Shown here one piece after another: positions 55,978-64,000 of a DNA stretch of 64,000 bases. How positions within the stretch are numbered: position 1 is the first letter of the stretch; each line of letters begins with the position of its first letter. Origin of the DNA: Mumia quercus (GTDB lineage Bacteria > Actinomycetota > Actinomycetes > Propionibacteriales > Nocardioidaceae); NCBI RefSeq assembly GCF_025506335.1, contig NZ_JANZYO010000007.1, positions 1 through 64,000 on the forward strand, written 5' to 3'. The position numbers and the translations under genes were made by a program. A model generated the notes under the pieces. That model was not told where the DNA came from. It saw nothing but the letters and a program-made list of their open reading frames with translations, and made no database searches.

Positions 55978-57296
55978 CCTACGACCTCGTCGGCATCGGC
56001 ATCGGGCCGTTCAACCTCGGGCTCGCGTGCCTCGCGGACCCGCTGGACGAGATCGACGCCGTCTTCCTCGACACCGCGCCGGAGTTCCGCTGGCACCCCG
56101 GGATGATGCTCGAGGGCTCGACCATCCAGGTCCCGTTCCTCGCCGACCTGGTGACGATGGCGGACCCCACCTCGCGGTTCTCGTTCCTGAGCTTCCTCAA
56201 GGCCACCGGCCGGCTCTACCCGTTCTACATCCGTGAGAGCTTCTACCCGCTGCGCGCCGAGTACGACGCGTACTGCCGGTGGGCGGCCGACCAGCTCGAC
56301 GCCCTGCGGTGGGGGCGTCACGTGGAGGCTGTCACCTACGACCCGCGCGACGACACGTACGTGGTGCACGCGCGGTGCGCCGACGGCACCACCGAGACGT
56401 ACCGTGCCCGCCACGTCGTGCTCGGCACGGGCACCCGCCCGGTGGTCCCGACGGCGGCGCACGGGCTCGACGGCCCCTGGCTGCACAGCGCCGACTACCT
56501 CCCGCACCGCGAGGCCCTGCGCGAGGCGCGCAGCATCACCGTCGTCGGGAGCGGGCAGTCCGCGGCCGAGATCTACCGCGACCTGCTCGAGGACGTGCAC
56601 GACCACGCGTACCGGCTCGACTGGGTCACGCGCTCGCCACGGTTCTTCCCGATGGAGTACACGAAGCTGACGCTGGAGATGACCTCGCCGGAGTACACCG
56701 ACCACTTCCACGCGCTGCCGCTCGAGCTGCGCCAGCTCCTCGGGCGTGAGCAGCGCGCGCTCTACAAGGGCATCAGCGGGGACCTCGTGGACGACATCTA
56801 CGACACCCTCTACCGCAAGAGCGTCGAGCGGCCCGTCCCGACGACGCTGCTCACCGACACGGCGCTGGTCGGTGCCGCGTGGACGGGGGAGGAGTACGTG
56901 CTGCGGCTGCGCCACGACCAGCTCGGCGAGGAGTACGAGCGCCGCACGGAGCGACTCGTCCTCGCGACCGGGTACGCGGCCACGGTGCCCGCCTTCGTGG
57001 ACCCCGTACGCCACCTCCTTGCGTTCGACGAGCTCGGACGCTTCGCGGTCGGCCGCGACTACGCCGTGGACGGCGATCGGCGTCGGGTGTTCGTGCAGAA
57101 CGGCGAGGAGCATACGCACGGCGTCACCGCGCCCGACCTCGGGTTCGGCCCGTGGCGCAGCTCGACGATCCTGGCCGCGATCACCGGGCGCGAGGTCTAC
57201 CCGATCGAGCGACGCATCGCCTTCCAGGAGTTCGGCGTGCCCGCCGGCGCGGAGCCCGTGGGGACCCGCACGGATGCGGGGGTGGGCCGGCGATGA
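55974..57296 (+). CDS. desB: lysine/cadaverine N-monooxygenase, DesB-like
   Basis: This 440-aa FAD/NADPH N-hydroxylating monooxygenase of the IucD family would make N-hydroxycadaverine. It has the FAD motif GIGIGPFNLGLACLAD at the start, the FRWHPGMMLEGSTIQVPFLADLV segment, the NADPH loop VVGSGQSAAEIYRDLL, and the late LATGYAATVP motif. The ATG overlaps the desA stop. The order desA-desB is standard for desferrioxamine loci. Confidence 0.93.
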   Translation: MTYDLVGIGIGPFNLGLACLADPLDEIDAVFLDTAPEFRWHPGMMLEGSTIQVPFLADLVTMADPTSRFSFLSFLKATGRLYPFYIRESFYPLRAEYDAYCRWAADQLDALRWGRHVEAVTYDPRDDTYVVHARCADGTTETYRARHVVLGTGTRPVVPTAAHGLDGPWLHSADYLPHREALREARSITVVGSGQSAAEIYRDLLEDVHDHAYRLDWVTRSPRFFPMEYTKLTLEMTSPEYTDHFHALPLELRQLLGREQRALYKGISGDLVDDIYDTLYRKSVERPVPTTLLTDTALVGAAWTGEEYVLRLRHDQLGEEYERRTERLVLATGYAATVPAFVDPVRHLLAFDELGRFAVGRDYAVDGDRRRVFVQNGEEHTHGVTAPDLGFGPWRSSTILAAITGREVYPIERRIAFQEFGVPAGAEPVGTRTDAGVGRR

Positions 57297-57865
57297 CCGC
57301 ACGCATGACGACGGCCACCGCCGTGGGCGAGATCGTCGTGCGGCCCGCGGAGCCGGCGCGCGACGCCGCGCTGCTGCAGAGCTGGCTGCGCGACCCGCAC
57401 GCCGCGTTCTGGCAGATGGGCGACCTCGACGTCGGCCAGGTGCACGACTACCTCGAGACGATCGAGGCCGACCCGCACCAGGCGGCGTGGCTCGGCTCCG
57501 TGGGCGACGCGTCGACCTTTTTCGCCGAGACGTACGACCCCGCCCACGTCCTGCTCACCGACGTCCACGACGCGCAGCCCGGCGACCTCGGGATGCACGT
57601 GCTGGTGTCGGCGCCACGGGGGAGACCGCGGCACGGGCTGACCGGCCACGTGATGGCCGCGGTGATGCGGCTGTGCTTCGACACGCTGGGTGCGCAGCGC
57701 GTGGTCGTGGAGCCCGACGTGCGCAACGACGCCATCGCCCGCAAGAACGCCGACGCCGGGTTCCGCGTGGTGCGCGACGTCCCGCTCGGTGACAAGACCG
57801 CCCGCCTCTCGGTGTGCACGCGCGCCGACTTCGCCGCCAGCCGACTCGCAGGAGGAGACCGATGA
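57293..57865 (+). CDS. desC: N-hydroxycadaverine acyltransferase, DesC-like (AlcB/IucB family)
   Basis: This 190-aa GNAT-fold protein of the AlcB/IucB type acylates hydroxycadaverine with succinyl- or acetyl-CoA. It has FWQMGDLDVGQVHDYL, GDLGMHVLVSAPRGRPRHG and the VEPDVRNDAIARKNADAGF acyl-CoA site. It overlaps the desB stop and the desD start. A second protein of the same family is encoded at 61,697. Confidence 0.9.
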   Translation: MTARMTTATAVGEIVVRPAEPARDAALLQSWLRDPHAAFWQMGDLDVGQVHDYLETIEADPHQAAWLGSVGDASTFFAETYDPAHVLLTDVHDAQPGDLGMHVLVSAPRGRPRHGLTGHVMAAVMRLCFDTLGAQRVVVEPDVRNDAIARKNADAGFRVVRDVPLGDKTARLSVCTRADFAASRLAGGDR

Positions 57866-59631
57866 CGTACGACGCCGCCCACCTCAACCCGGAGGCGATG
57901 GCGCACGCCCAGCGTCACCTCGTGGCGAAGGCGCTCGCCGAGTTCTCCCACGAGCGGCTGCTGGCGCCGGAGGCGGTCGGCGACGGACGCTACGAGGTCG
58001 CCCTGTGCGACGGGGCGGTGGTCTACCGGTTCGCCGCGCAGCGTCTCCAGCTCGAGCACTGGGTCGTCGACGAGCGCTCGCTGAGCCGGCTCGTCGACGG
58101 GAGCCCCGCCGACCTCGACGCGAGCGCCCTCGTCCTGGAGCTGCAGCCGCTCCTGGAGATCCCGGAGCACCTCCTCTCCACCTACCTCGAGGAGATCGCC
58201 GCCACGCTCGCCTCCGCGGCGTACAAGCGCCACGCGGGCGGGCCGTCGGCGGACGCCCTCCTGACCGCCGACCTCCAGACGGTCGAGTCCGCGATGACCG
58301 AGGGCCACCCCGGGTTCGTGGCGAACAACGGCCGTATCGGGTTCGGGCTCGACGCCTACCGCCGCTACGCCCCCGAGGTGGGGCGGCCCTTCGCGCTGCA
58401 CTGGGTCGCCGTGCGCCGCGACGCGAGCAACCTCGCGCTCGGAGCAGGTCTGGACGAGCACGCGCTGTACGAGGGCGAGCTCGACGCGGGCGAGCGCGAG
58501 CGGTTCACCGCGGCGCTCGCCGACGCCGACGTCGACCCGGCGGCGTACCGGCTCCTGCCGGTGCACCCGTGGCAGTGGGACGCGCGGCTCGCGGTCACCT
58601 TCGCGCCGGAGGTCGCGCGACGTGACCTCGTCCCGCTCGGACCGGGGAAGGACGTGTACCAGGCGCAGCAGTCGATCCGGACCATGTTCAACCTCTCGCG
58701 CCCTGACCGCCACTACGTGAAGACCGCGCTCGCGATCCAGAACATGGGGTTCCTCCGCGGACTGTCGCCTGCGTACATGCGGGCCACCCCGGCGATCAAC
58801 GACTGGGTGGCGGCCCTCGTCGAGGGCGACGAGACGCTGACGGCGTGCGGCTTCGGGGTGCTGCGCGAGCGCGCCGCGATCGGCTACACCGGCGACGTCT
58901 ACCACCGCACCCCGACACCGTCGGCACACCGCAAGATGGTCGCCGCCCTGTGGCGCGAGAGTCCGGTGACCCGGGTCGGCACCGGTGAGCGGCTGGCCAC
59001 CATGGCCTCGCTCCTGCACCGCGACCACGACGGCGTCGCGTACGCATCCGCGATGGTCCGCGCCGCGGGGATCGGCGCCGAGGAGTGGGTCGCGCAGTAC
59101 CTCCACGCCTACCTGCGCCCGGTGGTCCACTGCCTCCTCGCGCACGACCTGGCGTTCATGCCGCACGGCGAGAACGTGATCCTCTTGATCTCCGACCACG
59201 TCCCGCGGCGCGCGCTCATGAAGGACATCGGTGAGGAGGTCGCCCTGCTCCGCGCGCACGAGCTGCCCGAGGAGGTCGCCCGGATCCGCCAGCCGGTCGA
59301 CGCCGACGAGCAGGCGCTCGCGGTCTTCACCGACGTCTTCGACGGGGTCCTGCGCCACCTCGCCGGCATCCTGCACGTCGACGGCGTGCTGACGGAGGAC
59401 CGCTTCTGGGCGCTGGTCGCCGCCTGCGTCGACCGGTACGCCACCGAGCACCCTGGGCTCGCGTCGCGCGTCGACCTGCGCGCGGACCGGTTCGCCCACT
59501 CGTGCCTCAACCGGCTCCAGCTGCGCAACACTCTGCAGATGGTCGATCTCGCCAGCCAGTCGGAGTCGTTGATCTACGCCGGGACGCTGACGAACCCGAT
59601 CGCGCGCGCCGGCGCAAGGGTGCCCGCGTGA
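57862..59631 (+). CDS. desD: NIS siderophore synthetase, DesD-like (IucA/IucC family)
   Basis: This 589-aa ATP-dependent synthetase joins acylated hydroxycadaverine units into the linear or macrocyclic trihydroxamate. Family motifs are GHPGFVANNGRIGFG, LPVHPWQWD, QQSIRTMFNLSRPDRHYVKTALAIQ and the FMPHGENVILL loop. The strong AGGAGGAG ribosome binding site and the overlap with desC show tight coupling. Type C (DesD-like) specificity is inferred from the neighbours. Confidence 0.93.
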   Translation: MTYDAAHLNPEAMAHAQRHLVAKALAEFSHERLLAPEAVGDGRYEVALCDGAVVYRFAAQRLQLEHWVVDERSLSRLVDGSPADLDASALVLELQPLLEIPEHLLSTYLEEIAATLASAAYKRHAGGPSADALLTADLQTVESAMTEGHPGFVANNGRIGFGLDAYRRYAPEVGRPFALHWVAVRRDASNLALGAGLDEHALYEGELDAGERERFTAALADADVDPAAYRLLPVHPWQWDARLAVTFAPEVARRDLVPLGPGKDVYQAQQSIRTMFNLSRPDRHYVKTALAIQNMGFLRGLSPAYMRATPAINDWVAALVEGDETLTACGFGVLRERAAIGYTGDVYHRTPTPSAHRKMVAALWRESPVTRVGTGERLATMASLLHRDHDGVAYASAMVRAAGIGAEEWVAQYLHAYLRPVVHCLLAHDLAFMPHGENVILLISDHVPRRALMKDIGEEVALLRAHELPEEVARIRQPVDADEQALAVFTDVFDGVLRHLAGILHVDGVLTEDRFWALVAACVDRYATEHPGLASRVDLRADRFAHSCLNRLQLRNTLQMVDLASQSESLIYAGTLTNPIARAGARVPA

Positions 59632-61700
59632 CCGCCCGGCTCTACCGCGACGCCTGCGGCATCCCTCACGTGCGGGCGGACTCCTGGCTGGAGCTGGCCG
59701 AGGCGCAGGGCCGCGTGACGGCGCGTGACCGCGGCGACCAGATCCAGCTCGAGCACCTGCGTACCGAGGGCCGTCTCGCTGCGCGCCTCGGCGCGGCGGG
59801 GGTGCCGTGGGACGTGTTCGCTCGCCAGGCGCGTCTCGCGGACACGGCCCGCGCCGCGTACGACGCCCTCGCACGCGACGACCAGGAGTGGGTCGCGTCC
59901 TACGTCGGCGGGGTGAACGCGGTGCTGCCCGAGGCCCGATGGCCGGACTGGGCGCCGCTCGGGGTCCTGCACGTCGCGCACGTGCTCTTCTCGGACCTGC
60001 CCGGGCTGCTGTGGCGCGAGCACGTGCTCCGCTCGCTCGGTCGGACGCACGGCGAGGACGTCGTCGACCTCTTCCAGTCCGATGCGGGTGGCTCGGGGAG
60101 CAACGCGTGGGCGGTGCACGGCTCCCGCACGCGGTCCGGACTCCCGCTCCTCGCCGGCGACCCGCACCGCGTGATCGAGATCCCCGGTGTCTACCAGCAG
60201 GTCCGGCTGGCCTGCCCCGGCACCGACGTGGTGGGGCTGGCGTTCCCCGGCGTGCCCGGCATCGCCCACTTCGGCCATGCCGGGAGCGTCGCGTGGGGCA
60301 TCACGAACGCGATGGCGCACCACGTCGACGTCTTCCGCGAGCGGTTGAGAGGAACCACCGACGGCGGCGTCGAGGCGTACGGTCCGGCGGGGTGGGAGCC
60401 AGCCGCCTGGGGGACGGAGCGAGTCGAGGTGCGCGGCGGTGCCTCGCTCGAGGTGCCCTGGGTGGAGACGTCGCGCGGTGTCGTCGTCGCGGGGCTCGAC
60501 GCCCTGCCCGCGTACGGGACCGAGCGTGCCGCGTACTCCGTCCGCTTCCCCGCCCGGGCGGGCGCGGACCTCGGCATCGCCGCGCTACGGCAGCTGCTGC
60601 GGGCGCGCTGCGCGGACGACGTCGCCACGGCGTTCGCCAGATGGGTCGACCCCGTGAACCGCGTGCTGGTGGCTGACCGCGACGGCACGACGCTCAGCCT
60701 CACGGCGGGGCGCGTGCCCGACACCGGCGCCGCCGCGAGGCGGCTCCCGCGCGACGCCTGGAGCGACGGCGCGGCCGGCGTCGCCTGGCAGGCGATGCCA
60801 CCGGCCCGTCGCGTCGACGACCACGCCGTCGACGCGAACGAACGCCCCGACGACCCCGAGCGGTCGTTCGGCTACGCGTACGCAGCGCCGTACCGTGCGG
60901 AGCGGATCCGTAGGCGCCTGGCGGCGCTGGAGGACGAGCCGGTCGGCGTCGAGGAGATGGCGTCGATCCACGGCGACACGGTCTCGCTCGGTGCGGACGC
61001 GCTGCTGCGGCACCTCCCCGACGCGCACGACGACGCGCTCACCCCTGCCGCGCGTGCCCTCGCCGCGCGCCTGCGCGGGTGGGACCGCGACATGACGGCC
61101 GACAGCGAGGACGCCGGGGCGTACGCCGCGTGGCGGTCGGCGCTCGTCCAGAAGGTGGCCGCGCTGCCCGCCCTCGCTCCGCTGCACGCGCCGCACGGGA
61201 TGGGGGACGTCTACGCGCCCTGGATGGACGTGCGGGCACGCGTCGGCGACGGCCTGCTCGACCTTCTCGACGGCCTCGGACCGGCGGCGTCGCTCGGCGT
61301 CGACGCCGCTGCGCTGGCACGCGACGCGCTCGACGACGTCGCCGCGCAGCCGCCGGAGCCGTGGGGCGAGCGCCACCGCCTGGACCCGGTGCACGTGCTC
61401 GCCGGTGTCCCAGACGCGTCCTTCGCCGACGTCGCGGCGGCAGCGCTGTCCGGTGACACCGACACCGTCCGCGCGACGGCGAGCACCCCGGGGGTCAGCG
61501 ACCGCTGCTGGCGAGGATCGGTCGCCCGCTGGGTCTGGGACCTCGCCGACCGCGACGCCAGCCGCTGGGGTGTCCCGTTCGGTGCGGCCGGCGCCCCGCA
61601 CAGCCCGCACGCCACCGACCAGCTCGAGACCTGGCTCGACGCAGGCACGACACCGGTCGTCACCGCCTGGGAAGCCCTGAGCGAGGAGGCGCTGGCATGA
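59628..61700 (+). CDS. desG: penicillin-acylase family Ntn hydrolase, DesG-like
   Basis: This 690-aa protein resembles the penicillin G acylase precursor. The chain break and nucleophile are G157/S158 in GGSGSNAWAV, and GVPGIAHFGHAGSVAWGITNA is typical of the beta chain. There is no signal peptide (it begins TARLYRDACGIPHV), so it is probably cytoplasmic. It overlaps the desD stop by four bases. A penicillin-amidase gene in des loci has been proposed (desG) to add phenylacetyl groups in arylated desferrioxamines, which is the best available model here. Confidence 0.82.
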   Translation: MTARLYRDACGIPHVRADSWLELAEAQGRVTARDRGDQIQLEHLRTEGRLAARLGAAGVPWDVFARQARLADTARAAYDALARDDQEWVASYVGGVNAVLPEARWPDWAPLGVLHVAHVLFSDLPGLLWREHVLRSLGRTHGEDVVDLFQSDAGGSGSNAWAVHGSRTRSGLPLLAGDPHRVIEIPGVYQQVRLACPGTDVVGLAFPGVPGIAHFGHAGSVAWGITNAMAHHVDVFRERLRGTTDGGVEAYGPAGWEPAAWGTERVEVRGGASLEVPWVETSRGVVVAGLDALPAYGTERAAYSVRFPARAGADLGIAALRQLLRARCADDVATAFARWVDPVNRVLVADRDGTTLSLTAGRVPDTGAAARRLPRDAWSDGAAGVAWQAMPPARRVDDHAVDANERPDDPERSFGYAYAAPYRAERIRRRLAALEDEPVGVEEMASIHGDTVSLGADALLRHLPDAHDDALTPAARALAARLRGWDRDMTADSEDAGAYAAWRSALVQKVAALPALAPLHAPHGMGDVYAPWMDVRARVGDGLLDLLDGLGPAASLGVDAAALARDALDDVAAQPPEPWGERHRLDPVHVLAGVPDASFADVAAAALSGDTDTVRATASTPGVSDRCWRGSVARWVWDLADRDASRWGVPFGAAGAPHSPHATDQLETWLDAGTTPVVTAWEALSEEALA

Positions 61701-62362
61701 GCGCGGAGGTGGACGCCCGTCTGACGGCAGGTGCACGCGGCGAGGTCGTGCACACCGACCACGTGGACGGGTTCGGGACGGTGACCGTCCGGGTGCTCGA
61801 CCCCGACGGAGACCTCGACCTGCTCCACCGGTGGGTCACCGCCGACCGCGCGCGCTTCTGGGGGCTTCAGGACCTGGACGCGCAGGAGCTGCGCGACCTC
61901 TACGCGTACGTCGACGGGCTCACGACCCACCACGCGTACCTCGTGTGCCGCGACGGCGACCCGTTCGCGCTGATCCAGACCTACGTGCCCGAGCACGACC
62001 CGGTGGGGGAGTACTACGACCCCGAACCCGGTGACGTGGGCCTGCACCTCTTCCTCGGCGAGCACGTCGGGACCCGCGAGCAGCAGTGGGCGGTGATGCT
62101 GCAGACCTTCGTCGGATTCGTCCTGGGGCCTGCGTCCACCCGCAGGATCGTGGTCGAGCCCGACGTGCGCAACGTCCGTGTGCTGCGCGTGCTCGAGAGG
62201 CTCGGGTTCACCGGCGGCGCGCAGGTCAGCCTCCCGGGGAAGACGGCACGGCTGGCCTTCCTGGAGCGAACGCGCGCCGACCACCGGCTCGCGCGGATGT
62301 GGGCGGACCTCCACGGCGCGGCGTCGCAACAGGGGATGCCTGAGGGCGGCCACGACGGCTAG
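61697..62362 (+). CDS. second AlcB/DesC-like siderophore acyltransferase
   Basis: This 221-aa GNAT-type acyltransferase resembles DesC. FWGLQDLDAQELRDLYAYVDG, GDVGLHLFLGEHVGTREQQ and VEPDVRNVRVLRVLERLGF correspond to the same blocks in the 57,293 protein, but identity is otherwise low. It overlaps the penicillin-acylase stop. Carrying two such enzymes suggests that two different acyl groups are loaded, one perhaps on a terminal or tailored unit. The acyl donor is unknown. Confidence 0.85.
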   Translation: MSAEVDARLTAGARGEVVHTDHVDGFGTVTVRVLDPDGDLDLLHRWVTADRARFWGLQDLDAQELRDLYAYVDGLTTHHAYLVCRDGDPFALIQTYVPEHDPVGEYYDPEPGDVGLHLFLGEHVGTREQQWAVMLQTFVGFVLGPASTRRIVVEPDVRNVRVLRVLERLGFTGGAQVSLPGKTARLAFLERTRADHRLARMWADLHGAASQQGMPEGGHDG

Positions 62363-62365
62363 GAT
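62360..62365 (+). promoter_or_regulatory. candidate -10 ahead of the membrane-protein gene
   Basis: TAGGAT, in the same CTAGGATCG context as the site ahead of ald, lies 58 bases before the TTG start. It overlaps the stop of the acyltransferase gene, so the next gene could have its own promoter. Confidence 0.35.
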
Positions 62366-62423
62366 CGCCTCCGCACAACCATGGCGGCGCAGGGTGCGCC
62401 TCCCGTCCTGAGGGGAGCGCGCG

Positions 62424-63548
62424 TTGGGCGGAGACTCACTCGACCAGGTGGTGTTCTGGGCGGTCGTCGCGGCACGGCTCCTCGTCCCGCTGCTGGTCTT
62501 CAAGTTCCCGCTCCCGGCGATCGTCGCGTGCATGCTGCTCGACGGCGTGGACCAGACGATCTTCCAGACCTTCACCTCGCTCGACCTGTCGCACTACCAG
62601 AGCTACGACAAGGCGCTGGACATCTACTACCTCGCGCTCGCGTACGTCTCGACGATGCGCAACTGGGCGAGCCGCCCGGCCTTCGAGGTGGCGCGGTTCC
62701 TCTTCTACTACCGCCTGGTCGGGACCGCGATCTTCGAGCTCACCGGCGGGACGCACCGGTGGCTGCTGCTGATCTTCCCCAACACCTTCGAGTACTTCTT
62801 CATCTTCTACGAGATCGTGCGCACCCGATGGGACCCGAAACGCTTCTCCTTGCGCTGGTGGATCGCCGCTGCGGCAGTGATCTGGGTCGTCATCAAGCTC
62901 CCGCAAGAGGCGTGGATCCACGTCTTCAAGCTCGACCTGACCGACACCATGCGTGACGTGCCGTGGTTCACGCCGGCGCTCGTGGTCGCCGTCCTCGCGC
63001 TGGCCGCCGTGCTGTGGTTCGTCGTCCGCCCGCGGCTCGCTCCGGCGGACCACCCCTGGGCGTTCGCCGCCGGGGCGATCCCCACCGCGATCGACGACGA
63101 GCGCGAGCGCGCCGCGCTGCGTGTCGCCTACGGGCGGGTCTTCGACAGCTGGCTCCTCGAGAAGGTCGTGGTGGTCGCGCTCGTGAGCATGATCATCGCC
63201 AACATCGTCCCGAGCGTGACGGCGACGCCGGTCGAGATCGCCGTGAGCTGCGGCGTGCTCATCGTCGTCAACTCCTTCATCGGACTCTGGACGGCGCGTC
63301 GCGGCGGCGGTCTGCGCTCCGTCCTCGCGGCGTTCGTCGTGCTGTCCGCGCTCAACATCGGCCTCGTCCTCGCGGCGAGCCTGATCGTCCCCACCAACGA
63401 ACGCTTCTTCCTCACGGCAGGCTTCTTCTTCGTGTTCCTCCTGACGCTGATCGTCACGCTCTACGACCGCTACCGTCCCGTGCTCGACGTCCGCACCGGC
63501 GTCGTCCGCCCCGTGCCGCTGCGCGCGCAGGTGGAGGCGGCCTCGTGA
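62424..63548 (+). CDS. polytopic membrane protein of unknown function
   Basis: This 374-aa protein has about ten hydrophobic helices (from VFWAVVAARLLVPLLVF near the start to FFLTAGFFFVFLLTLIVTLY at the end). A cytoplasmic loop between helices 6 and 7 contains DDERERAALRVAYGRVFDSWLLEK. I do not recognise the family. It starts at a TTG with a GAGGGGAGC ribosome binding site 7 bases ahead. It is overlapped by the asparaginase gene, so the pair is coupled. It might export the siderophore or be unrelated to the des operon. Confidence 0.75.
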   Translation: MGGDSLDQVVFWAVVAARLLVPLLVFKFPLPAIVACMLLDGVDQTIFQTFTSLDLSHYQSYDKALDIYYLALAYVSTMRNWASRPAFEVARFLFYYRLVGTAIFELTGGTHRWLLLIFPNTFEYFFIFYEIVRTRWDPKRFSLRWWIAAAAVIWVVIKLPQEAWIHVFKLDLTDTMRDVPWFTPALVVAVLALAAVLWFVVRPRLAPADHPWAFAAGAIPTAIDDERERAALRVAYGRVFDSWLLEKVVVVALVSMIIANIVPSVTATPVEIAVSCGVLIVVNSFIGLWTARRGGGLRSVLAAFVVLSALNIGLVLAASLIVPTNERFFLTAGFFFVFLLTLIVTLYDRYRPVLDVRTGVVRPVPLRAQVEAAS

Positions 63549-64000
63549 CCGCGGGGCTGGGGCTCGCCGGACCCCGCAGCGTGCTGGTCCTCGTGACCGG
63601 TGGCACGGCCACCATGGGCGGCGGTGCCGACGGGCTCGAGGTGACGGCCGAGGGCGTCGACGGGCTGCGCGCGATCGTCGACGCCTGGTCGGTGGCGCGT
63701 CAGGTGCGTGCCGACCTCGTCCTCGACCACCCGCTGCGCGACAGCGCCGAGATGGGACCCGCGGACTGGACGCGCTGGCACCGCCAGATCCGAGCCGCGC
63801 TGCCCTCGGTCGCCGGGGTCGTCGTCGTCCACGGCACCGACAGCATGGCCTTCAGCGCGGCGGCGCTCGCGTTCGCGCTCGCCGACGCGCCTCGGCCAGT
63901 CGTCCTCACCGGGGCCCAGCGGGGTCCGGGCGAGCCCGGGAGCGACGTCGCGGACAACCTCCGCCTCGCGCTGGACACCGTGGTGGCAGGGCGGGGCGGC
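63545..64000 (+). CDS. L-asparaginase (truncated by the window end)
   Basis: The first 152 residues of an asparaginase/glutaminase-type amidohydrolase are present. The TGGTAT motif holds the nucleophilic threonine at T21, VHGTDSM carries the second catalytic threonine and aspartate, and LTGAQ follows. The GTG start overlaps the membrane-protein stop (GTGA). No signal peptide is seen, so a cytoplasmic enzyme is likely. The gene continues past the window. Confidence 0.85.
   Translation, partial: MTAGLGLAGPRSVLVLVTGGTATMGGGADGLEVTAEGVDGLRAIVDAWSVARQVRADLVLDHPLRDSAEMGPADWTRWHRQIRAALPSVAGVVVVHGTDSMAFSAAALAFALADAPRPVVLTGAQRGPGEPGSDVADNLRLALDTVVAGRGG

Overview
This window reads as a chromosomal segment of a high-GC Gram-positive actinobacterium, most likely a member of the Nocardioidaceae (Nocardioides/Aeromicrobium-like). 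The evidence is codon use dominated by G/C third positions, frequent GTG starts, ATGA/GTGA gene overlaps, a 5S rRNA of actinobacterial type, and gene order. The family is inferred; the phylum is secure.

Region 1 (1-19,672) is housekeeping. It opens with the 5S rRNA gene that closes an rRNA operon and its terminator. A long + strand block follows whose order matches the conserved actinobacterial block known from Mycobacterium (roughly Rv1692-Rv1713): HAD phosphatase, tlyA, NAD kinase, recN, steA, mctB-like, pyrG, Nudix hydrolase, alanine dehydrogenase, xerD, parA-like, scpA, scpB, rluB, tyrA, cmk, der. Two small uncharacterised proteins (76 and 111 aa) are embedded in it.

Region 2 (19,681-33,627) holds a hydrolase, an APC permease and tRNA-Pro(GGG). 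Next comes an accessory redox cluster (VOC protein, PNPOx-like flavoprotein, P450-type ferredoxin, ferredoxin reductase, DUF1348 protein) with a divergent CGNR-type regulator and clear operator-like palindromes. An acyl-CoA synthetase follows, then a four-gene minus-strand operon (FMO, SDR, MFS, TauE/SafE) divergent from a PucR regulator.

Region 3 (33,628-47,695) has an iron-chelate/cobalamin-type ABC importer operon led by a four-cysteine flavodoxin-fold protein, leuC without leuD, and two WYL regulators each divergent from an enzyme gene with a palindrome between them. It also has an ECF41-type sigma factor operon that carries, exactly upstream, the published ECF41 promoter pattern.

Region 4 (47,727-54,394) contains an M23 lipoprotein, a C-S-lyase-like aminotransferase, DUF1304, a zinc alcohol dehydrogenase, a pseudogene of a PD-(D/E)XK-like protein (one inserted base plus one nonsense codon), an amidohydrolase and tryptophan 2,3-dioxygenase.

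Region 5 (54,395-64,000) is an iron-regulated hydroxamate siderophore operon. A DtxR/IdeR box precedes desA-, desB-, desC- and desD-like genes, followed without gaps by a cytoplasmic penicillin-acylase homologue (desG-like) and a second AlcB/DesC-like acyltransferase. This is the most promising specialised system in the window. A polytopic membrane protein and a truncated asparaginase end the window.

A recurrent REP-like palindromic repeat occupies three intergenic gaps, and all three lie between convergent genes.
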